Positions 43,387 through 55,765 of a DNA stretch of 64,000 nucleotides are shown one piece after another; the stretch's first letter is position 1; each line of letters begins with the position of its first letter. The translations under genes and the position numbers were made by a program. The stretch covers positions 153,498,990 to 153,562,989 of the forward strand of contig CM060964.1 of assembly GCA_030765045.1 (NCBI GenBank), read 5' to 3'. The DNA is from Tenodera sinensis (Eukaryota > Arthropoda > Insecta > Mantodea > Mantidae). The notes beneath the pieces were generated by a model. It did no database searches and was not told the DNA's origin. It saw only the letters and a list, made by a program, of their open reading frames with translations.

Positions 43387-44872
43387 GTATGGAGTTAAAT
43401 GGGACATCTCTGTCTCTATCTAGCGCATACAAGTTGCCATTAGCCGCGTTCTTTTCTACCCTCGCACCGTTGCCAGATTACTAATAGCATGGTATAAATA
43501 TTCATTTGTTATAAATTTCAGGTTTGAACACATTATCCTATGCAGAATTTTTTTCTCTATCAGGTTATATCCTTTTCAGAGTCATTATACATTTCTATAG
43601 GTCCAAATTTCTTCAGAAAACGTTTTTTTCAATAGAAGTCCGATATTTGCTGTTTCTATACTCATCACGCACTAACTAACAAACTAACTGCTAGAATGCA
43701 TCTATATTTTTTTCATAGGTAGAGTAAACCACAGTGCTACTACCTGCCTACTTTGAATTCTCTATATTTACCCAGGTAAGTGTTATAATTTTTAAAAAGA
43801 AATGTTTTCGGAAAATTTTATATCTGTGCACTGCAAAAGTTACGCAGTGTGAAACTTTTTTGTTATTGAGTTTACATCAGGGAACCAGCGAGAACAAATG
43901 TTGAGGAAGGTTGGAGAAAGTTTTTAAAATAAACCAAAAGGCAGTAACCTCTTTCTTTTATCCAGTAAGGCAAACAAAAGGTATTCATATATTCAGCGTC
44001 AGGCCCGTCAGGCCTGACACAGAAGATAGTATAAGGAGCAGCACTAACATTAGTTCGAAGGAAGCCGTGTGTGTAACTGTGAGCTGTTATTGCGTTATTT
44101 GTTTAATATTTTTGTAAATATTTGTAGTTATGGAGGGGGAAGCTAGGAAGAGCCGATATGTTGGTAAATTAAGAAGTAAGGAACGCCAAATAATTATGAA
44201 TGTGTTAGATTATTTTTGAAGTAAAATGCGTGTAAGTAAAGCGGTAAAAGAAACAGCTAAGGCTATCGGGTGTTCAGAAGCAATAGTGTGTATGATTAAA
44301 AAGGAACTAATGAAAGGACCTCTAAGAACGCCATCGAAAAAGAAAGCAAAAAGGGCGGGACTACACAAAACGCTAGGTTAACGCAATATGATGGAACTAG
44401 GTGGAGTGCGACGAATTGTTCATTCTTTACAGTTTGCAAATATTCCACCCACGCTGAATATAATTTTGTCACAGTTCAACAGTGATGAGACCCTACCAAA
44501 TTTCTCAAGGGCCACTCTGATTTGGGGTTCGAATATGAAAGAAAGGGTAACGAGTGCATATTAATAGAAAGAGAGGATATCGATATCATCAGATGGCGAC
44601 ATAAATATCTAAAAACCATAAAAGGGTTTAGGGACCAGGGGAAATCAATTGTTTATACAGACGAGTCATTTTTAAATTTAGGTCATACAGTAACAAAGGC
44701 GTGGAGGGATACCAAAGTTAAAAGTCCCCGTCTCGTCAAGCTGCAATTGAAGGACTAAGTACAGGACTCAGGCCACCTCGAGTCGCTCGCGGAGAAAGTT
44801 TCGCAACTAGTACATGTTGCAACACTGCGCTCCATTTAACGTGTACTGTCTTTTAAGGGTGGAACGCGCTTT
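43387..44872 (+). mobile_element. Tc1/mariner-type element, copy B (left end truncated)
   Basis: Reverse complement of 32886-34385. The right inverted repeat (CTTTTAAGGGTGGAACGCGC) is complete. The left one is cut inside, at GTATGGAGTTAAAT. Encoded peptides run MEGEARKSRYVGKLRSKERQ (from 44131), an HTH-like MRVSKAVKETAKAIGCSEA, LGGVRRIVHSLQFANIPPTL, GFEYERKGNECILIEREDI and KSIVYTDESFLNLGHTVTKA, in which YTDES holds the first catalytic Asp. The sequence then diverges before the remaining DDE residues, so the catalytic core is deleted. Stops at 44219 and 44381 and frame changes confirm a pseudogene. Confidence 0.82.
44131..44758 (+). pseudogene. Tc1/mariner-type transposase of copy B, truncated
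   Basis: Starting at ATG 44131 it carries a basic N-terminus, a helix-turn-helix with VKETAKAIGCSEAIVCMIKK, the RRIVHSLQFANIPPT linker and the first DDE strand IVYTDESFLNLGHT, ending with a stop at 44756. Family members normally continue for another 150-200 residues to the DNAPYH and NPIE motifs, which are absent. Four breaks were seen (stops at about 44219, 44381 and frame changes near 44400 and 44500). Confidence 0.7.
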
Positions 44873-45259
44873 AGAAGAAGGTGTGTGAGAGCAAGTAGCC
44901 AGTCCTAGAGAGGTGACGTTGCCCAGTTCGGTAACGCGCTGTCTAGCGCAATATTTGCTTTTCACTTTTCTCTTTGCGCTCATCAAATCCAGCAACGGCT
45001 CATTATTACAAAGAATTCCATTGCAAAGAGCTAGAAATGTTGAAGCTGACTGTCCAAGAAGCAAAATTTTAGGTGCCCTGTAGCCCAAGATATGAGTGAT
45101 TGAAGAAACGCTGCGCTCAGCGACAGCAAACGACACTTGCTTTGCATCATGATTGTTTATTTATCGTCTCAAACATCTTTCTTCTCAAGGAGTGAGATGT
45201 CTGCAGGAAAGGAAAAGGAATCTAGTTTATTCTTATGCGTGTTCCATGTATGACATAGT
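44873..45259. other. Unassigned, probably 5' part of the element interrupted by the hAT insertion
   Basis: Removing the hAT insert joins this stretch to the transposase start at 46071. No coding domain of its own is recognised. Confidence 0.35.
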
Positions 45260-46029
45260 GTCACAGTCAGGGTTGCCAACATTTGGAAGAAAAATTATCG
45301 TACCGGCCACCAAAATTATAGATTTGGAGTCAAAATTATCGTACATCATAAACCAAATGCTACAACAATAAAAATATCAGTATAACACGAGAATGTAATA
45401 GTATTGATGTTCATGGTACCCACTTACAACATTGATGACCTCAACCAATATTACAACTTTGGTACTTATATTTCTCGCGCTATTCATCTGAAAGTTCATC
45501 TTCCTCAATCGTTGCAGCATTATACAAATTTGTTGTTGAGATAAACATTATCATCTTCTCGTGGGGCAACGAGATCAATGCAAACTCCTCCAGTTCTTTG
45601 AAATCAGTATTTCCACCAAGGTGACATGCTTAACAGCACTCCAGAAACTGTCAGGTTCAAGCATATTCTTTATTTCACGCGGAATATCAGTTACTCCGAG
45701 TTTTCTCTATTGATCATCAATTTTCTGAACAGTGCCTTCTTCATTGAGATTACCAGATCTAGATACACGGGCAATAAGAGGATAAAGGGTAGAAGGATTA
45801 GTAGGTTGCCTTAGAGGGGTGGAGACAGGTTATAAGGGCAAAAGTGCTGTCGATATTGGTAATTAGTTTCTTTTCGCTGTTGTGAAAACCAGTGAAAATC
45901 ATATTTCGCTGGTATTGAAATTATCGTACACCCCATAATTATCGTACGGGTTGGCAACCATATGTACAAACATTAAAACTATCGTATGCCCCCATAATTA
46001 TCGTACGAGTTGGCAACCCTGGTCACAGT
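45260..46029 (-). mobile_element. hAT element with 8-bp duplications (GTCACAGT)
   Basis: The element itself is 45268-46021 (754 bp), with ends CAGGGTTGCCAAC and GTTGGCAACCCTG, the classic hAT terminal sequence, flanked by perfect GTCACAGT (45260-45267, 46022-46029). The right end is duplicated: ATAATTATCGTACGGGTTGG occurs near 45940 and again, slightly changed, at 46000. Minus-strand peptides GNLNEEGTVQKIDDQ and LGVTDIPREIKNMLEPDSFW resemble the region before the hAT dimerisation domain, so it is a deletion derivative of an autonomous copy. Confidence 0.92.
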
Positions 46030-46070
46030 GTTACCTGTGTCTTATAATAATCGTTTTGTTGCTAAGAAAT

Positions 46071-46470
46071 ATGGCATTAACAAAATCTGGTTCAAGCGGC
46101 TTACAGACAAGTAAATCGAAAGGAAAAGTATTGCATTCAGATGCGCAGGCTATTACTTTCAGTGTTTACACTTTTATAAAAGAATTGTCCTCAGTAGAAG
46201 TGCGTGCGAACATTGTATTTAAACAGAGCCGGGCGCTAACAGCTAAAGAATGCAATGTAAGTAAACATTCACTGTCGCGTGTAGTGCAACAAGGTAAAAT
46301 AACCTCTTCTGAATCCGGGCGGCCCTTGTTTATATCCCCCGGAAAACACCATAAAACAGAAAAACGGATTTCGAATCTGGTCGACTTTCAGAAAGATGTA
46401 CTGCTGAATCTGTATAAAGAAGTGGGCTTCAAAGCTTGGTGCATATACCGTATTTTATCGCGTAATTCCC
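46071..46470 (+). pseudogene. N-terminal half of a Tc1/mariner-type transposase
   Basis: From ATG at 46071 a stop-free run reads MALTKSGSSGLQTSKSKGK, then AITFSVYTFIKELSSVEVRA, LTAKECNVSKHSLSRVVQQG (a homeodomain-like helix-turn-helix) and ISPGKHHKTEKRISNLVDFQ, KDVLLNLYKEVG. In the family this part binds the terminal repeats. The reading ends in a C/T-rich tract (46467-46490), and no catalytic domain follows. The hAT element at 45268-46021 interrupted its 5' leader. It is a different family from copies A/B. Confidence 0.65.
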
Positions 46471-46499
46471 CCCCCCCCTTTTTTTTTCGAACAATTTGC

Positions 46500-48085
46500 C
46501 TGTGGTGCTTCTAGGAATTCAGAAAGGCAGGGAAATCATGTAGTATTATGTAAAAGTTACATAGGTATACAGTAATTTGTGGATGAACTGGATACATACC
46601 ACGGTTTCATTGGGCCTACAATGTATTGTTTCATTGTTTCTTTTCTCTGACTATTCTGCGGTCTCACTTCCGTCACTATCAACACTTTTTTCATTTATAT
46701 CTGGCTCAGGTAACACAAGTTCATTTTCACTAGCCCACAACATGTCGTCAGAACCATTAATGGCACCAGAAATACCAGTTTTTAAACTCTTTTTAACAAT
46801 ATGACGACTTGTAAGAAATTGACTTAGAAAAAAACACGTGTATAACTTCACATTTCAATTTTAGGATACGTTATAACAATGGCTATACGAGTATTTTTGT
46901 GGCAAGCGCTGCGTCGATTGTTGTCCATTATCAAGTCATTTGAAGACCACTCCAATAAGAACGAATCAGATTTAATAGGTAAGTATTTTTTAGTGATGAA
47001 AAATCATAGGGGAGGGAAATATGCCAGGGATAAAATGCGATAAAATGCGGTATGTTAAGTCATTCCTGGATTACGTGTTTTAAACCAAAAATGTAAGCTA
47101 TTTTATGGCAAATTCTCTTTGCGATACAATGTTCACAATTTTTTATCAACACTGCATATTGATGTTTCTTACTGAGCTATAAAATAAGTTTGCTAAAAAT
47201 AATCTTCACACAGCTGGTTTAAAAAAATATTTTGTTCAATGGCGAGTTTCCGTTTTTGCTATATGTAATATAATATAAACTTTGATGAGATGTTAGCCTA
47301 ACATACTTGCCTTATATTAAAACCGCATTGCAAATTCTGGTTGGCAGTTATTGGGGAAACTATTTCCGGAGCTTCGCTCTGTTAACTTACAAATTAAATC
47401 GTAAGGAACATTTTAAGTGCTGAACTGTCTAAAATACACAACCAAGAAAGTCACATTAGAATATTACTCGTAAAATGTGGCTTGAAATTTTGCTTAGGCA
47501 TTTGTTGCTTAATTATGTAGATTTTCACTTAGAATACCTAATATAGAAACCGATTAACATATGTGCAGAAACTCTTTATAGACTCTTAGAAAAATTCAGA
47601 AAAATATGAGAAATACCTATCATAAAATGCCTCAAATTGCGCAACTACGATATCCGTTTAGGTTTACTTAAATCGTTACGTAACTCTCTCATTTTCACTC
47701 CGATAACAAAAATATTTACACAAAAACGTTCCTAGAGAATCGGATATAATAAAAAATTTAAGCACTCAACATTGTAATATTTTATCACCTATTTATTGAA
47801 AGATATGAACTCCGTTGAAACATTAGATTGTAATTGCAAATTATCTGCTTAGATGAGGAATTTATATTTAAAGCAAATTACACGATTAGACCCTATTGTC
47901 TCATTTTAAAGAGATTGAAATTGTTATGACAGGTTTTAAATGTGCACCTTGCAATTTTCACCGTCCTCGCGGCTGTCTACCGGTAACGCTCACGTGCATA
48001 TCTCCCCTCTCTTTCCTTCGCATAGCGATATGAGCCGGCAACAGCGCTCCATATATTATAGTAATCTATAGGTAGCACGAAATAA
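46500..48085. other. No recognisable gene
   Basis: AT-rich. A short frame before a GTAAGTA at 46978 (46880-46977) looks exon-like (ALRRLLSIIKSFEDHSNKNE) but has no supporting homology. Confidence 0.4.
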
Positions 48086-48088
48086 GAA

Positions 48089-48089
<1 letters not shown>

Positions 48090-48148
<59 letters not shown>
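48090..48148. repeat. (CA)n microsatellite
   Basis: About 29 CA units with one TACA interruption. Confidence 0.97.
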
Positions 48149-48395
48149 GATACCCTATCGGCCCTTTCTTTCGATTTCTTGTTAATGTAACCTAAATAAA
48201 TCGAATTCAAGTATTTGCAGCCGTTTCCTATTGTAAAGATAATAAATGTTTGCAATATACCCGCAGTGGTTCTTTTTTTAATAGAAAAAAAAAAAACAAA
48301 ATCCATGCAACTGCAGTCAAATATCACACCGCCAACTTCCAAGCGAAGCATTACATAAATTATTTTACTTCTTAATCCATTCCGTAATTAAAATA

Positions 48396-49591
<1,196 letters not shown>

Positions 49592-49599
49592 TTTTAAAA

Positions 49600-50408
49600 A
49601 TCTGCCAGCGCTCTCATCACCTTAAAGAAAGCTTGAATGTAAAGAATACTGAGAATACTGGCATCCCGTCCATTACTTTCTGTCCGTGACACTTTCAGTT
49701 GCCTGGAGAACTGCTGTGGTTTGTAATAAAACAAGGATGCCCATTGAAGTGATTTTCGAACCACTTTACACGTATATTCGCATCCGTTCCGAAAAAATGG
49801 AAGTTTTAAGGAAACGTTTCGTTTATTTGAAGCCAGAGAGTCAGGCGCCTTATAATAATCTTGTCATTGAAGAAAACGAGCACTAAGGAGGAATTGAGCT
49901 GATGCAGTCTGATAATAGCGGAGGAGAAGAAAGTTTTCCGACATGTCAACTCCAGTACCTATTTTGAATACTGGGTGACCAATGTGCTTACTGTGCTGTT
50001 CTTATTTGGAAGAGAGTCAGGAAAATGGAAAAGTGTGTGTCATATAACTTTTGTGTGTAATAAAAAGAGTGAAACTTATCAATACTAATAGTATAGCTGT
50101 AACAGTGTTATGTTGTCAATAAAATTCAGTCTTTTCCACCAAAAGCAGCCTTTGTCATGATGTAACGAACTTTATTATTTATTTTGGCGTAGTTGCTTCG
50201 TGATATAAATAGAGAAAACCTCCACAATTGCAATGTGAAGTCCTTAATATTTTGTTAAATTTTTTCTTTTCTTCCTTTTTTTTTTTTTTTCTCCTGAAAA
50301 GTTCTTAAAATGACAAGGGCTGGTTTTTTTGTTATGAATCTCTCATATAGTTTAATGATCTTCACATAACTGAAAAGTTTTGTTGTTTACTTGTACGTTC
50401 CTGTTTAA
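49600..50408. other. No recognisable gene
   Basis: A 66-codon frame at 49686-49886 is open but unassigned. T-rich tract at 50270-50292. Confidence 0.4.
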
Positions 50409-50410
50409 TA

Positions 50411-51110
50411 CAGTAGAACCCCGAAATAACGCGGTTCTTGGGGGATAGAAGTGAGGTAATGCCGAGGAGTTAGTGGGAAACATTCGTGTAACAATTAATT
50501 ACAGTACGTTATAAACTATGTAACATAAGTTAAAGTGTACCATTTTAAACACAATTACACTACAGTATGTTAAGCTAGGAGTGTATTCCGGTGCTGCAAT
50601 CCATCTTAACTTATACAGCACATAGGTGCAATTACACTGTACCATTTTACACATACTCAATTGAGCATTGTCTAGAAATCAGTAAGTTTTGTTTGGTGGC
50701 ATAATTAAGTTTTTTTTTCTCCGCGTATTGTTCGACTGTATCAGGAGGGAGATGAATACTCTTCGATTTAGTTTGCTTCTGTATATAAAGAACCATCTTG
50801 TTTATATTACTTATTAATTCACTAACATGTAGAATATCTTCTTCCGTGTGCATGTCTCATTACTTCGGTAAATTCCTAGAGTGGCCAAAGTTAGCGCTAG
50901 GAATGCAGCGATAGCAATGGACAAGGTTCACGCTAGGGGTAGCGAAAAGTATATTCCAGTACCACTCTGAAGAGAAAAATTTGAAACTGAGCTTTCAAAA
51001 GTAAAACATAAATACATAAAAAGTAGAACACATTTTCGGGGAACATACTTTCTCGCGCGTTAAATCTGAATCCGCGGTATTTCAGACAGCGCTTTTTCGG
51101 GCTACTGCTG
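50411..51110. mobile_element. pogo/Tigger-like short element (about 700 bp)
   Basis: The left end CAGTAGAACCCCGAAATAAC and the right end (reverse complement) CAGCAGTAGCCCGAAAAAGC resemble each other and the CAGTAGAACCCC ends of pogo/Tigger elements. TA is present on both sides (50409-50410, 51111-51112). The interior has no readable transposase, so it is a MITE-like deletion derivative. Confidence 0.65.
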
Positions 51111-51112
51111 TA

Positions 51113-52250
51113 TATAAAAGGGAATTTAATAAATCAGATCCATTGAACTGAGAAATGCCGAAATATGTATGATGGCACGAAACACCAAAACACTAATGTC
51201 GGTGGGTATATGTCTATATCAAGGAGCTGTTTCCTTATTATATAACTGTGAGAGACAAATCAAATTTATAGGTTTTTCGTGAAGTCAGTTGAACAAAGTT
51301 TGTTATGTCAATGTAACAAACACGTTGTATTTAAAGCAAAACCACTAGAAACATTTGCAAGAAAATAAGAAATAACGCAAGAGTTTCTATTTGGAAAGAT
51401 TTTATATACATATCCGTCTGGCATGTTTAAACGCTGTAAAATGTTCTATTTACCCTATTTTAGGCATTTTATTTAAGCTGTTCATGGAGATGCACGTACG
51501 CTGGATATTTTCTAATTTGTTGTTATGAAGCCCGACATGAAATCGTGCATGTGATATAAAATTTCGGCATCAAAGTTTAAAGCATTGTATGGGTTGTCGG
51601 AAATCGCCAGAAAACAGATCTTCAAGGCAAAATGAAAGTTTAGCGCAATGCAAAGCACTGCAAATCGCAGTATGAATTATAACACTATGGCACATGAACC
51701 TCAAAATGTTACTATGGGGCCTATCTGAAATCTGAATCAGTTTATCTAATATTACGGCTGCGACAGCAAACTAGTTTTGGAATTAACTCATTAACGTCTA
51801 GCGTTAACACACGGTAACTCGTGTGACACATTATTAAAGTTGTTACTGTGCTTTCAAAAATTACTTTGGAGGTTTGGTACCACCGCTGATCGCTTGGTAA
51901 AAAAGATAAATAAATAGGTAAATAAAAAATAAAAACAATGTTTACGATAATATAGCGTTAATTGTTGTGTTTGTTACGATAAATGTACTGACGGTTTGAA
52001 AACTGCTGTCGCTGAATGTGGAATACAAATGGACACCCGTTTCGAATAAGAATATTTTGACATGCTTAGAATTGTTATGTAGATCGTTTCTTGGTAGTAT
52101 ATTTATTTGTATAGTGTAATATATATTCTCTGGGAGTTACAAGGTGATTAAGAGAAAAACAATGAAATCGTGGCTTCCTAACTTCGATGTTACCGTATGG
52201 CAACGCTAGGCGGATATACTCACTAAAACGTATATTTCATTATGTTGTTT
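51113..52250. other. No recognisable gene
   Basis: AT-rich; no coding or repeat signal recognised. Confidence 0.45.
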
Positions 52251-52880
52251 TAGGAAAGGGCTTTCCCTTGCTGAAGCACTGGAAATAATCTACACTGATG
52301 CCATTATTCTATCAGAGAGAATAGAATCCCTAAAGGATGCCCGCTGGAAAACGAGCAATATTTTCCAAAACAGATGTAGGCATTTTGAGTTAGCATTGGA
52401 GAAGGTGAATGGATTGATTTATGTCCGATGGATGGATAACTCAGCAGCAACAATGATCTCTTCCTTACGTGGTGCACAAGAATTAGATCAAATAAGATTT
52501 TTCACAGCAGCAGAAGCAAAGTGTAATGATTCCAAGGCTAAGCCTAGTCACCAAATACAGCAAGTTTATGGGAGGTACCGGCCAGATGGACCAGAATATT
52601 GCCTACTATTGCATTGGGATATGAAGCAATAAATGGTACTAGATCTTTCTTACGTGGATGCCGGTTGGATGTGCCCACGAACAGCTGTATTTTGCACAAT
52701 AAAGTGAGAAGACGATGAATAGCTCAGCTGGAATTCAAAAGAGAAATAGCTATAGTCCATTTCAAGAGATACCAGACTGTACCAAAAGGCTTTGTAAGAC
52801 CAGCAGCTTCACAGCATCTGTTAGTAGTCACACATCAGATTCTGTAAGATTTGACAGAACTGACTACCCTACCCAGGCAA
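52250..52880 (+). pseudogene. piggyBac-like transposase fragment, second family
   Basis: LEKVNGLIYVRWMDNSAATM followed by ISSLRGAQELDQIRFFTAAE corresponds to the piggyBac block with W-DN-xVxxxST and the following linker. CILHNKVRRR and IAQLEFKREIAI (about 52690-52750) correspond to the conserved NAWxLYR and LLxFRRxVA region. The third-Asp motif (normally NxxMGGVDxxD) is replaced by QQVYGRYRPDGPEY. Upstream sequence from 52258 (KGLSLAEALEIIYTDAIILS) may belong to it. Stops and frame changes are present. It differs clearly from the element at 39847-42452. Confidence 0.6.
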
Positions 52881-52890
52881 CGTAAAGAGG

Positions 52891-53386
52891 AATAAATTAT
52901 AGTTTTAAAAAACTAAAAAAGACACACTTTTATAACAAAGCGAACTAAAAAGTAGAAAATAATCTTTAAGTATGAAGAGTTTGTTCTATAGCGATATAAA
53001 GACAACTAATTCATTATATTTCAAAATGTTGTGGTACGTTTAAAATAACTCATTTATATTAACAAAATAATACATTTTATTGTAAAAAAGCGAGGGGTGA
53101 TTTTAGGTATTTTTGCCACATTTTTACTCTTATAAATAGCTACCAATGAACTATTTAAACATTTTATGACAGACACCCCAAGCTTTTTCATAATAAAATT
53201 TATTATTTTGTTAATATGAATGAGTTTTTATTTTTAAAATCTTTACAAAATTTTGAAATATAATGAACTAGTTGTCTTTATATCGCTACAGAACAAACTA
53301 TTCATACTTAAAAGTTATTTTCTACTCTTTAGTTTGCTTTGTTATAAAAGCGTGTCTTTATTACTTTTTTTAAAACTATAATTTAT
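52891..53386. mobile_element. Foldback / MITE-like long inverted repeat, about 496 bp
   Basis: The left arm starts AATAAATTATAGTTTTAAAA and includes TTGTTCTATAGCGATATAAA. The right arm ends with the reverse complement (TTTATATCGCTACAGAACAA ... TTTTAAAACTATAATTTATT). The arms are about 200-230 bp with a loop around 53120-53160, and the two have diverged at a number of sites. Confidence 0.85.
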
Positions 53387-53559
53387 TTTTAATCTGTTAG
53401 TCTCAAGTTTTTGTATCCAAATATTTTCAACATTTTTAATTTGAAAACTTTTTAAAGTTTCTCAATTAAGGATTTCTTCCAAACCCCTTTTTTTTAATTT
53501 TCAAATCTCCTTTTTTGGAACAGTATTACATGACAATTACTGTTTTAACTACGCTATTA

Positions 53560-53835
53560 GCTGTTTTGGCCTTCCTGACCCTGGGTAAACTTCGATCCGC
53601 AATCCTTCCCCCGAAATCTCGTGTCCCTCTCAGGTCTTCTCTCCGGGCATTTATCTCCGTCTTTCAATATTTTCAAACTATTTAATTCCTTTGTCCGGCG
53701 TAACCTATGTCGATTTCTAAACTTCCAGCTGTTGTGGGTATTTTGGCCCTGTGTGAACTTCAGTCCGCAATATTTCCCCTGGATCTCGTGTTCCTTTCAG
53801 GTCTTCTCTCTGGGCACCTACGACATCCAATATAT
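53560..53835. repeat. Two diverged tandem units of about 170 bp
   Basis: Blocks TTTTGGCC-TCCTG/CTGTG, AACTTCGATCCGCAAT, ATCTCGTGTCCCTCTCAGGT and CTTCTCTCCGGGCAT occur at 53565-53652 and again at 53740-53815. Confidence 0.7.
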
Positions 53836-53934
53836 GTATTTTAAGGCAATTTTCAGGGTACAGTTAGAAATATGCCTTAGCGACATCTAAGATGTCATAA
53901 TTGAACTATCTTCTATAAATTTATCTTAGCCATT

Positions 53935-54480
53935 CTTTATCCTGACGATCCTGGTCAAGACATCGCGACAAAGTCGTGATATTGCATTCTCATCGGTCCT
54001 TAACATGTGTGCAAATTTTCAAGTCAATCAGACAACTCTAAATTGATGAAAATTACGTCGAAAGATTGTTACATTGATACATTTATGTAAGTAATTTTGT
54101 GATCCTGATGATTCTGGTCGGGACATTAGGACAAAGTTATGGCTACTATATTGCCATTGGTCCTCGACACATCGTCAATCAGACGACTCTAAGTTGGTGA
54201 GAATTACGTCGAAAGGTTCCTTTGCACTAATAAATTTAGCTTAGTCGTTTTTCATCCTGAAGAGATTAGGAGAACTTCAAGATATTCTGGTATTGTCATC
54301 GATGCTTGACATGTGTGCAAATTCTCAAGTCAATCAGACGAATCTAAGTTGGTGAAAATTACGTTATTTTGATAAATTTAGCTGTCACTTTTTTATCCTA
54401 GTGATCTTGATCAGGACATTAGGACAAAGTCATGATATTACTGTATTGTTATCGATCCTTGACATGTGTCAAGGATTCTC
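53935..54480. repeat. Four diverged tandem units of about 140 bp
   Basis: Each unit has TATCCTGAYGATYCTGGTC, GACATxxxGACAAAGTC, CTTGACATGTGTGCAAATT, CAAGTCAATCAGACxACTCT and TGAAAATTACGTCGAAAG. The starts are near 53938, 54108, 54252 and 54394. The last unit is truncated. Confidence 0.75.
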
Positions 54481-55160
54481 GCTTATGGTTGCAAGACCAT
54501 TTACGATATGGTGTCGTCTGGTACCCTGAACAGATCGTTAGCAATACTGAATTGTTTATCACCGCAATGCTACACAGCCCTCGCCAGGATGCCTTACAGC
54601 TCGACTTAGGTGAGCCATAGCGCCAGAGTTTGTGCTCCAACCGGGAGATCCAACCAGATTCTCCAACGGGGAACCTCCGCGGGGGATGGAATTTAAAACT
54701 GAGCCGCTTCTTAGTGAGGAGCGTCGCTAGAGGCTAATCGATTTTTACTATCTCTCCCACCTAAAAATAGCAGATAGGTAAGTGCTATATTTCAATCTAA
54801 AGCTCTATACTGAAGTTTCCTCAGCAAGACATGTCTTGAGGCCCCCTGGTTATAAATGAAATGTTAGACAAACGTTCATAAGTGTGAGTGCATGTGTCTG
54901 CCTGTATGTCTGTCTGTCTGTCGGTCTGTCTGTCCGTGCATCTATCGCCTGTCTCTCTCTGAACAGCTCAATTCAAAAACGAAAAGATCAACATCTTCCA
55001 AAGCTGTAGATGTGACACGGATATTTACAAGAAAATCCGCTAAACCACAAGCTATTCTTCACAAGAATGGTTTTTCGTTACCTTCAGTTTTCTGAAGGAT
55101 GGTGCAGAAGCTTTTATTCAAATAACATTTATTTAAGATATTTCCGTGACTAATAGTATT
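54481..55160. other. No gene; (TGTC)n near 54900-54945
   Basis: The CTGTCTGTCTGTCGGTCTGTC run is a short tetranucleotide microsatellite. Otherwise nothing is recognised. Confidence 0.5.
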
Positions 55161-55765
55161 GCAACCGCCACCATAACGCAGCTTTTTTAAACAGGACTTG
55201 CTCATCAGCAAGTGGTAGCGCGACTGTCTCTGGCACAAAGAACTCCGGGCTGCATCCCTGGTGCCGGTGTGGGGACTTTTCATCCGGTGTAAGCTCTGGC
55301 CAGGGGTGCATAAGCCTTATTAGACTCCGGAGGCCCCAATTGAGAAGCGACTTGAATAAAGAAGTAGCGACCCCAGCTCGGCGCGCTGACCAGGTCTCTT
55401 TTTCTGTTGAAGTCCTCCAACGTAATTTCATATCGGACGGTGAGTGACTGAAATGGGTGAAATGATGCCCAAATAAGCCCGAGGTCCATAGAGCATTAAG
55501 TTACCCGACAGTTGTCTTCTCGGGAGAAGGGAAAACCTCGGAGAAAACCTTAGCCGGATAACGTATCGTAAGCGAGATTCGAACTCGCGACCTCTTGAAC
55601 GTGAGGCAGACACGCTAACCATCACGCTACAGAGGTGGGCCATGACCAGGTCCCGCCCTCCAGTTCTGCACCCTACTCATGACGCCTGTAGTAGGGGAGA
55701 GGTGAGTGTCGCAGCGGCTGAGCGGTAAGCCTTGACCCGCGAAGGGCTTTGTGCTAGGTGTTAGA
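55161..55765 (+). mobile_element. tRNA-derived SINE (second family) split by another SINE
   Basis: The two halves, 55161-55396 and 55643-55765, match the SINE at 36623-36960 block by block (CCACCATAACGCAG, AAGAAGTAGCGACCCCAG, CCAGTTCTGCACCC, AGCCTTGACCCGCGAAGG). The head carries an extra segment with AGCAAGTGGTAGCGCGACTG, an alternative box A. Confidence 0.85.
55397..55642 (-). mobile_element. tRNA-derived SINE (first family) inserted in the above, minus strand
   Basis: Reverse-oriented copy of the family at 13837-14093, with box B GAGTTCGAATCTCGC. It is flanked by TGACCAGGTC twice (55387-55396 and 55643-55652), a 10-bp target-site duplication of LINE-type retroposition. The tail is degenerate (TTCAACAGAAAAAGAGA). 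Confidence 0.93.

Noticed and set aside
46880..46990. Exon ending at GTAAGTA (LRRLLSIIKSFEDHS)
   Set aside because: A good donor alone is not enough. The upstream acceptor is unclear and no family was recognised.
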